64,000 nucleotides of DNA from Rugalucina vietnamica (GCA_964017185.1 OZ024875.1:28591456-28655455), one strand, 5' to 3'. Shown: positions 34,100-45,952, numbered from the stretch's first letter. Notes: generated by a model from the letters alone, not told the origin. Numbers and translations: made by a program.

Positions 34100-34339
34100 A
34101 TGTATATGACCTTTGTTGTCAAATAAGCTTATTGGTGTATATTTCAGATCTCAGGTGAGCGTTTACATGACCATTGGTACTCTGGTCCTAGCTTGTTATA
34201 TGCTGTGTCATTAATGTGGCATAGCATTGTTTAGTAAGGAATAAGGTGGCCTAGTAGTGTGAAAATTTCATTTACATCATTCGAAAAATATGTTACATGT
34301 ATGATGCCTTGCAAAGGTCAATATAATTGGTCATCGAAT

Positions 34340-34647
34340 CCCGGAGGGGTACTCCCATAGTAAAGCAGTATGGGTATGTGCCGCGGTAAAGTCCCCCTTT
34401 TTTGAGTTTTATTAGCTCTGAATGCACCTACTTTTTCAGTTCGATTAGCTCTAAAAGCACCCACTTTTTCTGGATGCACCCATTTTTCCCAGTTCGATCA
34501 GCACTTAAGGTACAACTTTCACCGTTCTTTCAGCTCTGGAAGCAACCATTTTTTTTCAGTTTTATCAGGTCCGTAAGCCCCCTTCTTTTTAACATAGGGC
34601 GGCACATACATACCCATTTTATAGGTGAGTAACCCCCCACCCCCCGG
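34340..34647. mobile_element. 308-base MITE with GGGGTACTC-type ends and 8-base duplication
   Basis: The left end is CCCGGAGGGGTACTCCCATA and the right end is an inverse beginning CCGGGGGGTGGGGGG. GGGTATGTGCCGC near the left is mirrored near the right. The flanks are CATCGAAT (34332-34339) and CATCAAAT (34648-34655), an 8-base duplication with one mismatch. The interior repeats AGTTCGAT-AGCTCT-GCACC blocks. It is related in its ends to 54223-54984. Confidence 0.75.
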
Positions 34648-34796
34648 CATCAAATTGCATTGTTTTCCTGTTTATCTGAACAAGTTGTCAATGATTCAGT
34701 CAAAATTCATCGTTTCATTTTGATTATTGCTAATGTGTAGACTATGAAATTTGTAAATGAGACTGGAATGCGTTGGGTACATGGAAAGTGCACGAA

Positions 34797-35040
34797 AACT
34801 TGCCCATGCAAAATACAGAGATTTTTTCACTTGTAAAAAAATGAAAAAATCATTAGAAAAAAATCGTATTTTTATATCATTTTTGCTGAAAACATTGATT
34901 GTGGGTACACATTAGAACCGCCTCGACGAGTTTGAAGCAAAATTAAGAAAAATATGTATATCCCTGTGAACCCCAATTTCACTATACATGTATAACAGTG
35001 GGGTATAAGGGGGTATACATTACTCGGACATGTTTTGCTG
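34797..35040. repeat. Family P repeat copy
   Basis: The copy contains ACTTGCCCATGCAAAATACA, GATTGTGGGTACACATTAGA and ACCGCCTCGACGAG, then AACAGTGGGGTATAAGGGGG, matching 14850-15125 in order. Confidence 0.7.
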
Positions 35041-35537
35041 ATGGCACAGCCGATGCCAGACTCTTCCACTTTGTTTAATTCGCACAATGGCTGCGATTAA
35101 GTTCTAGAAAACTTAGAATATTTTGCTTTGAAATCGACACTTTAATATGTCCAGTGTACCAATGTCCATCCGCACAACAGACATGCTTTCGTCACCCATG
35201 CGTCATTAACGTTTGGACCATCGAGATTATTTAGGACATCTTTGGCCATAGGAACATACGCAGTATGTGCAAAGTAACATGTTATGAACTCAGTATTCTA
35301 TACATAATTTGGATGATATAAAATGCTTTACAATTTAAATTCACGAAAAAAAAATTCTTTGTCTAGTATTTCTATTATCCGAATTTTAGACACAAGCCTA
35401 ACAAAATAGATAACTGAAAAACTTACAGAAATAAAAAATACCCATTCATTTGATACATTTTCTACTCGTATATTTGACAACTCTTATACTGCCTTTGCTT
35501 CATTTAACTACAAATAACAAATAAGTAAAATATGAAA
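35041..35537. other. No gene recognised
   Basis: AT-rich intergenic DNA. Confidence 0.4.
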
Positions 35538-35768
35538 GTCAACTGGCAGCAGCCATGTTATGTTAAAATTGCCATAACCAGTTGACTGGCAGCAGCGATT
35601 TATCGTAAAAATAGCTGGTGACAGTCAACTGGCAGCAGCCAATTTAACGTAAAATCGCTATTACCAGTCAACTGGCAGCAGCCAATTTTACGTAAAATCG
35701 CTATTGCCAGTCAACTGGCAGCAGCGATTTCAACGTAAAATCGCTGCTGCCAGTCAACTGGTACTAGA
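35538..35768. repeat. 43-base minisatellite, five units plus a partial sixth
   Basis: Units start at 35538, 35581, 35624, 35667, 35710 and 35753, exactly 43 bases apart. Each starts GTCAACTGGCAGCAGC (second unit GTTGACTGG). The second half of a unit is near-inverse to the first (GCAGCGATTT versus AAATCGCTGC), so units can fold. Conservation covers the whole unit, so this is not a repeat-spacer array. Confidence 0.95.
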
Positions 35769-35796
35769 CCTTTCCTTATTAAAATTTAAAAGATTG

Positions 35797-36215
35797 TGTT
35801 CTCTGATTAAAACACCATTCCTGTGCTGAATATACTAAAAGTAATGCGTTTGAAATGCTCATATAATGTTGTGAGCAGCAAGGTTTATTGCTTATTCCCA
35901 GATTATAAAGATGAGCCAAGATGGTGGCCAAGATGGCCGCCATAATCATAATATATGAGTACATAATTTTGGATTGAATCAGCATTCCAGTGCTGCATTT
36001 GCTCAATGTTTTGTAATTCAAATGCTCAATTAATGGTGACAAATGAAATGTTTCTGTAATATATTTGACCCAACATGATAACAATAAAACAAGATGGTGA
36101 CCAAGAGGACCACAATATTCATACTTTAATGTTCTCTGGCTGCAGCAGCATTCCATTGCTACAAATATTGAATGACTTGTATTTGAAATGATCATTTTAT
36201 GTTGTAAACATCGCA
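35797..36215. repeat. Imperfect about 165-base tandem repeat
   Basis: Three diverged units share a CAGCATTCC-GTGCTGC-like start (about 35805, 35978 and 36144), TTTGAAATGCTCAT-like middles and, in the first two units, AAGATGG motifs. A related stretch is at 31501-32039. It is noncoding, and long open frames across it are incidental. Confidence 0.55.
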
Positions 36216-38714
36216 ATTTAAAGTTCGTGTTTTTTGACACCGCAAAATGATACTGGGGTGTATGTGTCCTACGAAATTATATTACGACTAAGATCTTCTA
36301 TACTGACCAAAACATCATTTTAATTGATTTAACAGAATAAAAGGAGGAAAGCAAATCAATCTACACCACTAAATGGAAGTATTCGTAACATTTACATCTT
36401 AAATATATAAAGAAGAAAAGGGGACTGCATTTTTTTTCTTTAAAAGATAATTTAGTGAATCCTTCAATAGAGCTATAAAACGCTAGACGCTTGGTCTTTA
36501 GCATATTTGGAAAGGATGTAACAGACTACAAACGCAGATAAAGCTGGTTCACAAAGAAGAAAGGAAGAGTCGAACTGACGCTAATGCTAAGAACAGAAAA
36601 GTTTAAAACGTGCATAGAAACTCTGAATATTGGGATATACAACATCACAACTTTTAATACAATATTGTTGTTTTCTTATTTCAAATAAATACATGTGTAA
36701 ACCTTGGCCCATCCCCTTTCTCATTTATGTGTTCCCTGCTCTTACAGGATCTCAGTTTTTTTTTTATTTCTTAGCGCATGGATTTAACTTGATGTATGAA
36801 TTTGAAAAAGTTGGCTGGAAAGTTTCCAAGCAATGATCGCTTGATCATTTCTATGGCTGTTACAATGGCGGTACGCAAAGCTCATTTGAGTAAAAGCCAC
36901 AAACATTTGAAGCAAAAATTATTTATTCAAAACACTTCCAGGTGGATTTACCTTGCCATGGTATACCCTAAGTACTAGTAGTTGGCTCCCAGCATTCTTC
37001 AATGTTGGGAGACAGCGGGGACAAGAGGATTACGAACACACAATATGTTTGGAAATGTACTAGTTGAGAAATACACATACACTACGCTGGCCTGATACAG
37101 TCGTCACCGATTGGATGTGCTATTCTGTGGACGACCCATTGTTACTTTGACTGCAGCATGAAAACATAACCAAAACTTCTCGCGCAAGACAAGAGGTTTA
37201 ACAAAGAGCACTTGCATTCTCTCAACACTAATCGATCTTCTCAGCAGATGACAGCTTTAAACCACTGTTGAAAAGATACAATGATTTAGGTAATATATTT
37301 CATGATTGTGCATGCAACTTTGACCATCTCACATTGAAGAAGGGCTTGTTATATCACAGACTGGTTAAAAGTATACTCGCTGATCGTGTTCGGACCTAAC
37401 GCTAACGATGTTCAGGTGAGACATAGTGTAACAGTGAAAAGAAGTGAGATGATTGCGAACCATTGAGGAAAATGTGTAAGTGTTATACACGAACGTCAAT
37501 GTATTGCTCAAGATTAAATATCTACAATCAATGTAAACCAAAAAGAATAAAACGTAAAACCAAGTCCCTTTAAGAGCAGAGAAAGCATTAATGCGAAAGG
37601 GGATGGACCATATAAAAGGGACATTTGAAGGACGCTAAATATTGGGTTAAGTGGTAAAACATCAGACCGTAGTCTGCTTCCTTCTTGCAGTCCAGTTTGA
37701 AATTAATGTCAAAGGGTTTCATACCTGACAAGCTTAAACGGAGTAAGCCTTTACCAGATTATATCACGGGAATCATCGCATTTGGATGATGTTATCGCAG
37801 CAACGTAGAATAATTTCTGTAAAATATATGGTTGAATGTAAAACTGGTAAGCAAAGACTAACGAATGCTCCCAAGCCTAATGCATATAATCACCATATAC
37901 ACAGTCGTTTACCAAAACAATGTGAAACCAACACAAGTCCAGACATCCATTTGATAATCCACGCTTGGTCAAGGGTGCGTGGTCTAATATCCAACTTAAG
38001 TCAGGTGGTCGAAATAATGTTGAAGGGTTCTGAGCGCTTGCTCCAATTACAACAGCCGACAGTGTGGCTCCAGCAACAGATAGTATACTTCAATTAGATT
38101 GATTTGCTGTGGGTATGCTTCTGAACAACCATGCACATCATCAAAATACAGGCACTTCATAAAACAGCGTTTTGCAAATGCAACTGAACCAAAGAATCAA
38201 TTGTCGCAATAGTTGAACAATATAGCTGATGATTTTGCTAATTATTACAATGGTAATGACATCTCAGTTTTAGAATAAAATGCCTATTCTATATTTCATT
38301 AAATGATGTTGATTTGCATCCCTATGTTTATTCTGCTTACTTAAAACTTAACAAATACACATTTAGATAAGCCTTTTGAATCAGAGACCATTTTCCCTTA
38401 TACTAAGACTAAGACGGTTATTTGACCACGATCTTGCATCATTGTTATGATGTTGGGTCAGAACTAAACTCGAACTTGATATGCTAACAAAATAAAGTAA
38501 ATTCAAAAACAAGACATTTAAGACAGTTTATTAAACATTAAGTTCTCTATATCATTATTTCGGCGGCCATCTTGGAAATCATCTTGCCTTTTTGTTATGA
38601 CTGGAGCGTAAAAATCATAAAAAAACTAAATTATGGTGTTTTTGTTAATAAAAACACAAAAAGAGCATTTTAAACACAAAACATTGAGTATGTGCAACTC
38701 TGGGATGCTGTTTT
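36216..38714. other. No gene recognised; two fragments of the 371-base repeat
   Basis: Fragments matching the end of the 371-base unit are visible at 36697-36757 (plus) and 37558-37615 (minus, CCCTTTAAGAGCAG ... AAAGGGGATGG). The remainder shows no gene. A GGCGGCCATCTTGG motif occurs at about 38560. Confidence 0.45.
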
Positions 38715-39250
38715 CTAGTCTATGCCAACCATCTTGGACGCCATCTTGATTTTTGATTTTTTCAAACAATTCATGATGCCGTTTTTGAACTGGCATGGTC
38801 TGATCAACCCGACGAAGACAGTAAGGACAATAAGAGAAGTGAGTTTTTTTGCTTCACATACATGTATTATGTTGACTTTTGCACTATTTTCCGCCATTTG
38901 ACGGCCATTTTGAATTTTTGAATATTTCAAAATGCTCAATGATGCCAAGGTGGCATCACTCGGATTCTTCATCTGAAAGGTATCAAGAAGTAAAATCCAT
39001 AAAAACATTTTATGTGGCACACATTTCCAGGTCACAGGCCAAATCCATGTTTGGCAACTGGACTAGTACACGTTAGAACCGCCTCGCCTCAACTTTAAAA
39101 ATCTCTGAGGCGGTTCTAACGTGTACCCACAATCTATGTTTTGAGCAAAATTATGAAAAATATAAAAAAAACTTTCTACTGATTTTTTTTTAATTTTTAC
39201 AACTTAAGAAAAATCTGTATATCACATGGGCGTGTTTTCGTAATGAGAAG
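38715..39250 (-). repeat. Family P repeat, minus orientation
   Basis: The hairpin part (39068-39150) pairs CACGTTAGAACCGCCTCG with GAGGCGGTTCTAACGTG and is followed by CCCACAATCTATGTTTTG. The other half (38870-39045) matches 31350-31500 in reverse. It is noncoding. Confidence 0.65.
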
Positions 39251-39728
39251 CTATTTATTCGGTTTATGACTCCTAATGGTTCGACATGATCCGGAGATCA
39301 AAGAACTGTCATGAGGTGATTATTTCATCTATGCAGGGGGTGATAAAGAGGCCCCTAAAGGATATTCCTGTGATAACACTGTTTATTGGTTTCATGACCC
39401 TAAATTACCTATGTTATAGAACTGTTTCCCTCTGAAATCAATATTATTTTTTTTTCTTTTTGGGGGCCCCTACCTGTATTCAGGTTCATTATACCACCGG
39501 CATATACGAAGTATATAGGGGGTATATAATTACCTATGTTATAGAACTGTTCCCCTCTGAAATCAGTTTTTGGGGGCCCCTACTTGTATTCAGTCATTAT
39601 ACCCCCGGCATATACGAAGTATATAGGGGGTATATAGTTTTTGTCTTTTCTGTGAAGATAGGGTTTTTCTACGTCCCAGTCAACAATTTTTCAGTCATGG
39701 CGGGACGGAGCCAACGCTTCCTGGGTTA

Positions 39729-39732
<4 letters not shown>

Positions 39733-39781
<49 letters not shown>
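39733..39781. repeat. (GT)n microsatellite
   Basis: About 24 uninterrupted GT units. Confidence 0.95.
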
Positions 39782-39784
<3 letters not shown>

Positions 39785-40770
39785 CTTTTTTCTGTCAAAG
39801 ATTTCTCTGGAACTGCTTAACAAAGGATCATTAAATCTGGAACAGACATTGGATATGGTAAATTCTATTGTGTAAGAAAGAATCAGGCATCTCCTGTTTA
39901 TCAGTCCCTTTATTTGTCCACTTTTCTTTCTCTTTAATTGAAATTTCTGTCAGACTTCTCAGCTCCTATTTATGCCAGCTTCTTCAAATTTTGTATACAT
40001 CTAGACAGTGTCCAAGTGTATTGTGTAAGTGAAAATCTGATGTTTTCTCAGATGGCCAGTATTTGTTTCTCCATTCTTTTCGACTGTAGTTTTTGTTTCA
40101 TCTGTCACTCCTGTATAATGAATATAGAAATTTCTGTCAAAAAATTTCTCAGGAACTGCTTGACTTAGGAAGGTGAAATTTAGTAGAAACATTAGGAATG
40201 ATGAGTTGTTTTGTGTAAGAAATAATCAGCCATCGCCTGCTTAACAGTTCCTTTATTTGTCTATTTTTCTTTCTCTCTGATTGAAATTTCTGTCACAGAT
40301 TTCTCAGCTCCTATTTATGCCACCTTCTTCAAATATTGTATGCATCTAGACAGAGTCAACGTGCATTGTGTAAGAGAAAATCAGATGGCCAGTAATTGTT
40401 TTTCCATTCTTTTTCCACTTTGTAGTTTTTCCATCTGTCACTCCTGTATAATGAATATTGAAATTTCTGTCAAAAATGTCTCAGGAACTGCTTGACTTAA
40501 GGAAGGTGAAATTTAGTACAAACATTTGATATGATAAGTTTTATTGTGTAAGAAATAATCAGCCATCTTCTGTTTATCAGTCTCTATATTTGTTCATTTT
40601 TCTTTCTCTTTGATTGATATTTCTGTCACAGATTTCTCAGCTCCTATTTGAACCAGCTTCATCAAATTTTGTATACACCTAGACTGTGTCTATGTGTATT
40701 GTGGAAGATAAAATCAGATGGCCAGTATTTGGTTTTCCATTTTTCCACTGCTGTTTTTCCATCTGTCACT
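39785..40770 (+). repeat. Three tandem units of about 335 bases
   Basis: Anchors TTTCTGTCAAA...TTCTC(T/A)GGAACTGCTT occur at about 39795, 40133 and 40468. Each unit also contains TTTCTCAGCTCCTATTT and TCAGATGGCCAGTA. The last unit runs into family T tail sequence. Confidence 0.8.
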
Positions 40771-41301
40771 CAAAACAACTGAAAACCTTTGATCAGCAGT
40801 TCATTTACTGTGCATGTGGTAAATTTGCAGCTGATCAAAGCCTTTGTTTTCACATCCGCAACAAGCAGGTTTTCCTATACACAGCTCAGTTCTTGGAACT
40901 TTGTTTTAATAATTTTCTTAAATTTTAAATATATCTACACCAGAAGACACCTTGATGTTCTTATAATTTTTGTAGAAGCGTACGGTACACTTTTCTGTAA
41001 TCAGTTTTTTTTTTGTCTCAAACTGGTATGACCTCTGATGGCTACCGCCGGGGGTATGTGAGCTTTACTCACTTTTGCTATATTTGTGAGGCCACCAGGT
41101 TTTCTATGGTCCTATCCCTTATCAGATATCATCTAATGTTCCTCAATAAATAAGAATACATGTCTTGTCTTTAAATATAATGTTATATACAGCTAGGGAT
41201 GCATCATATACCAAGAAGAAATCGACCAGAAACAAAATAAGGTAATAGACAGAGCGGGCCTTGGACATTTCGGACCCAGCCGATTTTTGCCATATTAATC
41301 T

Positions 41302-41302
<1 letters not shown>

Positions 41303-41345
<43 letters not shown>
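41303..41345. repeat. Poly(T) run
   Basis: Forty-three consecutive T bases. Poly-lysine frames on the minus strand are artefacts. Confidence 0.95.
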
Positions 41346-41348
<3 letters not shown>

Positions 41349-41379
41349 CAAGCAAAGATATTTGTTTGTTTGTTTGAAA

Positions 41380-41535
41380 TGAAGCTTTACGTTCCAGTCA
41401 ACAGCAATGGGCATTTTGGGACATTGCCTCCATTTTATGGGACTTTTACCCAGCATTAGGATGTCATGACACTCAAAATGCGCTTCATAAATATAACCAC
41501 CCAACTAAGCCAATACGGCTTGTATGTATGGGTGG
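41380..41535 (-). repeat. Left part of a dispersed repeat that hosts the 371-base array
   Basis: Read on the minus strand, this matches 20150-20230 (GGTGGTTATATTTATGAAGC and TTTTGAGTGTCATGACATCC). The contiguous match continues on the other side of the array at 45953-46070, so the array interrupts this repeat. Confidence 0.75.
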
Positions 41536-42753
41536 TTAATAGGATCTCAGTTCTAATTTTTATTTGCTATTACTGCAGCTGGTGTTGTGCCGTGTGGCGG
41601 CCCTAAAAAGTCTCCCCGTACAGCATCCTTAGTGCAGGTTATATTTTTTGGTCCTTTGAGATCAGCGAGGATATTCTGAGAAATCAGAAACTTATTATCG
41701 ATCAAGATTCATTTTCTAGCCAATGTTTAATATATTTGGTACCATTTTGATAATACTAGTCTTTGTATCGACTACCCTATTGAAAGCTGCAAAATTTCAG
41801 TAATTCTCTTTGGCTCCATGTTGCCAAATCTAAAGGGTCACTGACGAGACTTTAATAGTCGAAACCGCGGTATGGCCCATCCCCTTTCTGATAAATATTA
41901 TATTAATATGTTCACTGCTCTTAAAGGATCTCAGTTTTAATTTTTATTTGCTATTACTGCGGCTTGTGTTGTGCCGTGTGGCGGCCCTAAAAAGTCTCCC
42001 CGTACATCATCTATAGTGCAGGTTATATTTTCGTTTTAGTCCTTTGAGATCAGCGTGGATATTCAGAGAAATCAAAAACTTTTATCATCGGTCAAGATTC
42101 ATTTGCTAGCCAATGTTTAATATATTTGGTACCATTTTGATAATGCTAGTCTTTGTATCGACTACCCTGTTGAAAGTTGCAAAATTTCAGTAATTCTCTT
42201 TGGCTCAATGTTGCCATATCTAAAGGGTCACTAACGAGACTTTAATAGTCGAAACCGCGGTATGGCCCATCCCCTTTCTCATTAATATGTTCACTGCTCT
42301 TAAAGGATCTCAGTTTTCATTTTTATTTGTATTACTGCGGCTGGTGTTGTGCCGTGTGGCGGCCCTAAAATGTCTCCCCGTACATCATCCATAGTGCAGG
42401 TTATATTTTCTTTTTGGTCCTTTGAGATCAGCAAGGATATTCTGAGAAATCAGAAACTTATTATCGGTCAAGATTCATTTTCTAACCAATGTTTAATATA
42501 TTTGGTACCATTTTGATAATAATTTTGTATCGACTACCCTATTGAAAATTGCAAAATTTCAGTAATTCTCTTTGGCTCCATGTTGCCAAATCTCCATGTT
42601 GCCTCAGTTGGCCCTAAAAAGTCTCCCCGTACATCATCTATAGTGCAGGTTATATTTTCGTTTTGGTCCTTTGAGATTAGCATGGATATTCTGAGAAATC
42701 AGAAACTTTTATCATCGGTCAAGATTCATTTGCTAGCCAATGTTTAATATATA

Positions 42754-43909
42754 TACTGACGGACAAAAGAAACGCTACAGATGTTCCTTTAAGAAATCCA
42801 TGTAATCTTTATCATTTATTTCAAAACAAATTTTATTAAATTGACAAAAGATAATATTGCAGTTCACAAGTTGATATCACCTTCAGATTTTGTACAGTGG
42901 CGTCCGACGTCAATCTACCCGTAAAACGCATTTCACAATAATCCAAATATTGGGCAAATCACCATTTTTTCAATCACCACCACGCTTAGACGAAACATTT
43001 AGAGGTTTTAGACAGTTAATTGACGGATGTGGAAAAGCAAATGTGCTACGAATATTCCGTTAAGGCAGTTCGCAGATCATTCAGCGTCTGCGGCCTCTGT
43101 TGACGTTTACGGACCCTTCTATCCAAAGATCCCATAAGAGCTCCATCTGTGAAGATTTGGCGGCAGGGATTATTAGGGTTACACTGGGAGTAACATCAAT
43201 GTTGTTTCGCATGAGAAAGTCCATATTGTATGCGCTGACGTAAGTGACGTTGCGTCAGAAAAGGAGCGTTATTGGGCCTACGTGGACGAGAACCAACTGA
43301 TGCAAGTCGACGTAAAACTTTTCTCGAACTAATCAAAAGACAACAGGGACGATCTATAGCAATCGTTACATTATTTGCAAAACTAATGCGTAAATGACGT
43401 AATCAAATGTAGTGATCATGCACGTGTGACGTAACTCATGGCCTCTGAGATCTTTGTTGGTCGTTGATGGTCAATGGCATTGCAAACATGCTTGCAAGTT
43501 GATTTGTTAAGGTTTGGTGTATACAGAAGCGTATGACTTCAAAGTCTAGGCGAAGATCACCACCAAACACACCAATGGCTTGCTAACTGCTGACGTTGTT
43601 GAGACGTGACGTTTCAGCAATATTCAAAAAGTCAAATGTAGGGTGTTTTTCTGAGCACTGATAATGTGTCGATTGCATAGGTGTTCCAAAATTTGAAGTT
43701 TGTCGTTATCTTGCCAATTAAATCACGAAAAACATGTTTTCGTAAAAGCGCCTTTAGCGTTCCTTGGTTGGGGTATACATTATTGACATATCTGTGTTGA
43801 CCTTCTCTATAAAGTGGGGTTTTACAGTAGCAGGAGAAAACACGGATTTTGTTACGTTTAACAAAAAATCACAATCTTTAGGATGTAGCGTTTCTTTTGT
43901 CAGTCAGTA
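42754..43909 (-). mobile_element. Internally deleted Tc1-like transposon
   Basis: The inverted ends are TACTGACGGACAAAAGAAAC and the inverse of TACTGACTGACAAAAGAAAC. TA follows the right end (43910-43911), and the 371-base unit continues on both sides. The minus strand encodes remnants of a Tc1/IS630-type transposase. It is a non-functional nested insertion. Confidence 0.85.
43050..43410 (-). pseudogene. Tc1-like transposase relic missing the catalytic core
   Basis: In minus-strand reading order, the first part (about 43345 to 43200) encodes the N-terminal DNA-binding side, with VLRRLASVGSRPRRPNN and PFLTQRHLRQRI. The second part (about 43175 to 43055) encodes ELLWDLW then, after a frameshift, RRVRKRQQRPQTLNDLRTAL, which resembles the C terminus that normally follows the last acidic catalytic residue. 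The intervening DDE region is absent. This pattern is known for Tc1/mariner deletion derivatives. No active protein is possible. Confidence 0.75.
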
Positions 43910-44661
43910 TATTTGGTACCATTTTGATAATACTAGTCTTTGTATCGACAACCCTGTTGAAAGTTGCAAAATTTCAGTAATTCTCTTTGGCTCTATGTTG
44001 CCAAATCTAAAGGGTCACTAACGAGACTTTAATAGTCGAAACCGCGGTATGGCCCATCCCCTTTCTCATAAATATGTTCACTGCTCTTAAAGGATCTTAG
44101 TTTTCATTTTTATTTGCTATTACTGCGGCTGGTATTGTGCCGTGTGGCGGCCCTGAAATGTCTCCCCGTACATCATCCATATTGCAGGTTATATTTTCCT
44201 TTTGGTCCTTTGAGATCAGCGAGGATATTCTGAGAAATCAGAAACTTATTATCGGTCAAGATTCATTTTTTAGCCAATGTTTAATATATTTGGTACCATT
44301 TTGATAATACTAGTCTTTGTATCGACTACCCTTTTGAAAGTTGCAAACTTTCAGTAATTCTCTTTGGTCCCATGTTGTCAAATCTAAAGGGTCACTGGTT
44401 GATAGTCAAAACCGCGGTATGGCCCATCCCCTTTCTCATTAATATGTTCACTGCTCTTAACGGATCTCAATTTTAATTTTTATTTGTTATTACTGCGGCT
44501 GGTGTTGTGTCGTGAAAGTGTACATCGTCCATAGTGCAGGTTATAGTTTCTTTTTGGTCCTTTGAGATCAGCGAGGATATTCTGAGAAATCAGAAACTTA
44601 TTATCGGTCAAGATTCATTTTCTAGCCAATGTTTAATATATTTGGTACCATTTTTATAATA

Positions 44662-45788
44662 TACTTAAGGAACAAAGAAACGCAACTAACACTTTGGGTC
44701 ACTAAAATCATGTCTCGTAATGCAAGTCTGTGGTGTTACTGAGCTTATTATATGAAAGCAATATCTAAACGTAAATTGCAACAGAATTAGCCACAATGTC
44801 GGTTACGTATGCTTAATGGCGTACGCGTAACCACACTGACCTACTTAAGCACACCCTGTAACCATGATCAGTAAATGTCAAATTTGAAACAAAAAACAAT
44901 ATTTTGTTTCAAAAACCCCTAAAAGTGATTGCAGATGTAACCATTGATCAGTTGGTAACATTTGGTTATGTTATGGAACGTTTAACGTCACCAACGTCAA
45001 TCGAAAAAATGAGTCAAAAGCCAGTAAAATTTCCTTCGGCATGCGTTATTTTCAATAAAATGATTATTATGTAATTATGATGACCTTTGAACTTTAGACG
45101 TCAATAAAACGTCCATAATAACGTCAAAATCCAATATCCTGCATTTTAATGATTCCCATTATGTTTTTCAAATTTTCGGATTTCAAAATGATCAATTGCC
45201 AAACGTTTGATTACAGTGCATAAATCGAGTGTTGACTCAAAGCATATAATCCGTTTTGCTTCTTTACATAACGTGATATTCTGTTTAAACGAACGTCAAA
45301 ACAAACGCTCCGATGACCCATTTCTACGGTGCCTGTGACGTCACTGTTGATTATAAAGCACGTCGTGTCGTATGTCGGTTCGATATACACCGTTAAGGTA
45401 CAAATGACCAAAATCGAATAATTTAAATGACGTTAACAACTCATTCTTCGTTATTGTTAACTTCAGCATTCCGTTAACAATATTTAACGCAACATGGGAC
45501 GGCATCTAATGATGTTAGTCTTTATTGCACATTATCAAGTCGACGTCACGTAACCCACATGCAAAGAATTTGGCATCTTCACCTTCGCCCCGACGTTTAC
45601 GTCACAATTTGGGTTTTTCATAGTTTTTGACGTTTTGTCGTTAATTTAGTCAATAAAATGACGTTTTCTCATTTCATTACGTGTAAAAAGCAGTCAGTAG
45701 GTCATTTCATAAAAGGATTTTATCAAAACATCAATTATATACGTAAAAATTGAAATGTAATGTGTTGCGTATTTCAATTCCTTAAGTA
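44662..45788. mobile_element. Non-autonomous Tc1/mariner-like element rich in CRE-like motifs
   Basis: The element begins TACTTAAGGAACAAAGAAAC and ends with the inverse of TACTTAAGGAATTGAAATAC. TA duplications lie at 44660-44661 and 45789-45790, and the interrupted unit rejoins across it. There is no transposase. At least ten TGACG/CGTCA motifs are spread through it (for example near 44990, 45100, 45120, 45335, 45540 and 45600). Confidence 0.85.
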
Positions 45789-45952
45789 TACTAGTCTTGT
45801 ATCGACTACCCTGTTGAAAGTTGCAAAATTTCAGTAACTGTCTTTGGCTCCATGATGCCAAATCTAAAGGGTCACTGACGAGAAACCGCGGTATGGCCCA
45901 TCCCCTTTCTCATTAATGTGTTCACTGCTCTTTTAGTTTTAATTTTTATTAA

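Larger units (their letters stand above)
33014..34190 (+). repeat. Family S repeat, copy 2
   Basis: The copy opens with the AGCTCACCT...AGGTGAGCT hairpin and ends with CAGGTGAGCGTTTACATGACC near 34155-34175. It carries the same TGAAACCGCTTGGCCAATCA, CCAAGATGG and TGACCTTGACC blocks as copy 1. It is split by a 349-base MITE (33751-34099) and by a 30-base palindromic insertion (33131-33160). Confidence 0.75.
39450..41076 (+). repeat. Dispersed repeat, family T, with internal tandem units
   Basis: Two direct copies of a 100-base head (about 39465-39530 and 39575-39640) each contain GGGGGCCCCTAC and the palindrome ATACCCCCGGCATATACGAA / GTATATAGGGGGTATAT. Then come a GT microsatellite, three units of about 335 bases, and an end carrying CTACCGCCGGGGGTATGTGA near 41041-41060, which echoes the head. 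It is noncoding. Confidence 0.6.
41540..45948 (+). repeat. Six-unit tandem array of a 371-base repeat, inserted at TTAA
   Basis: Units begin near AGGATCTCAGTTTT at about 41540, 41933, 42304, 42612 (truncated start), 44094 and 44465. Each runs through GGCGGCCCTAAAAAGTCTCC, TTTGAGATCAGCGAGGATAT, TTGGTACCATTTTGATAAT and GAAACCGCGGTATGGCCCAT. Two transposons (42754-43909 and 44662-45788) are nested in units 4 and 6. TTAA flanks the block at 41536-41539 and 45949-45952, and the same host repeat at 19985-20235 lacks the array. No coding frame is conserved across units. Confidence 0.85.

Noticed and set aside
35538..35768. Possible CRISPR-like array
   Set aside because: The full 43-base unit is conserved, there are no variable spacers, and the context is eukaryotic. 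It is a minisatellite.
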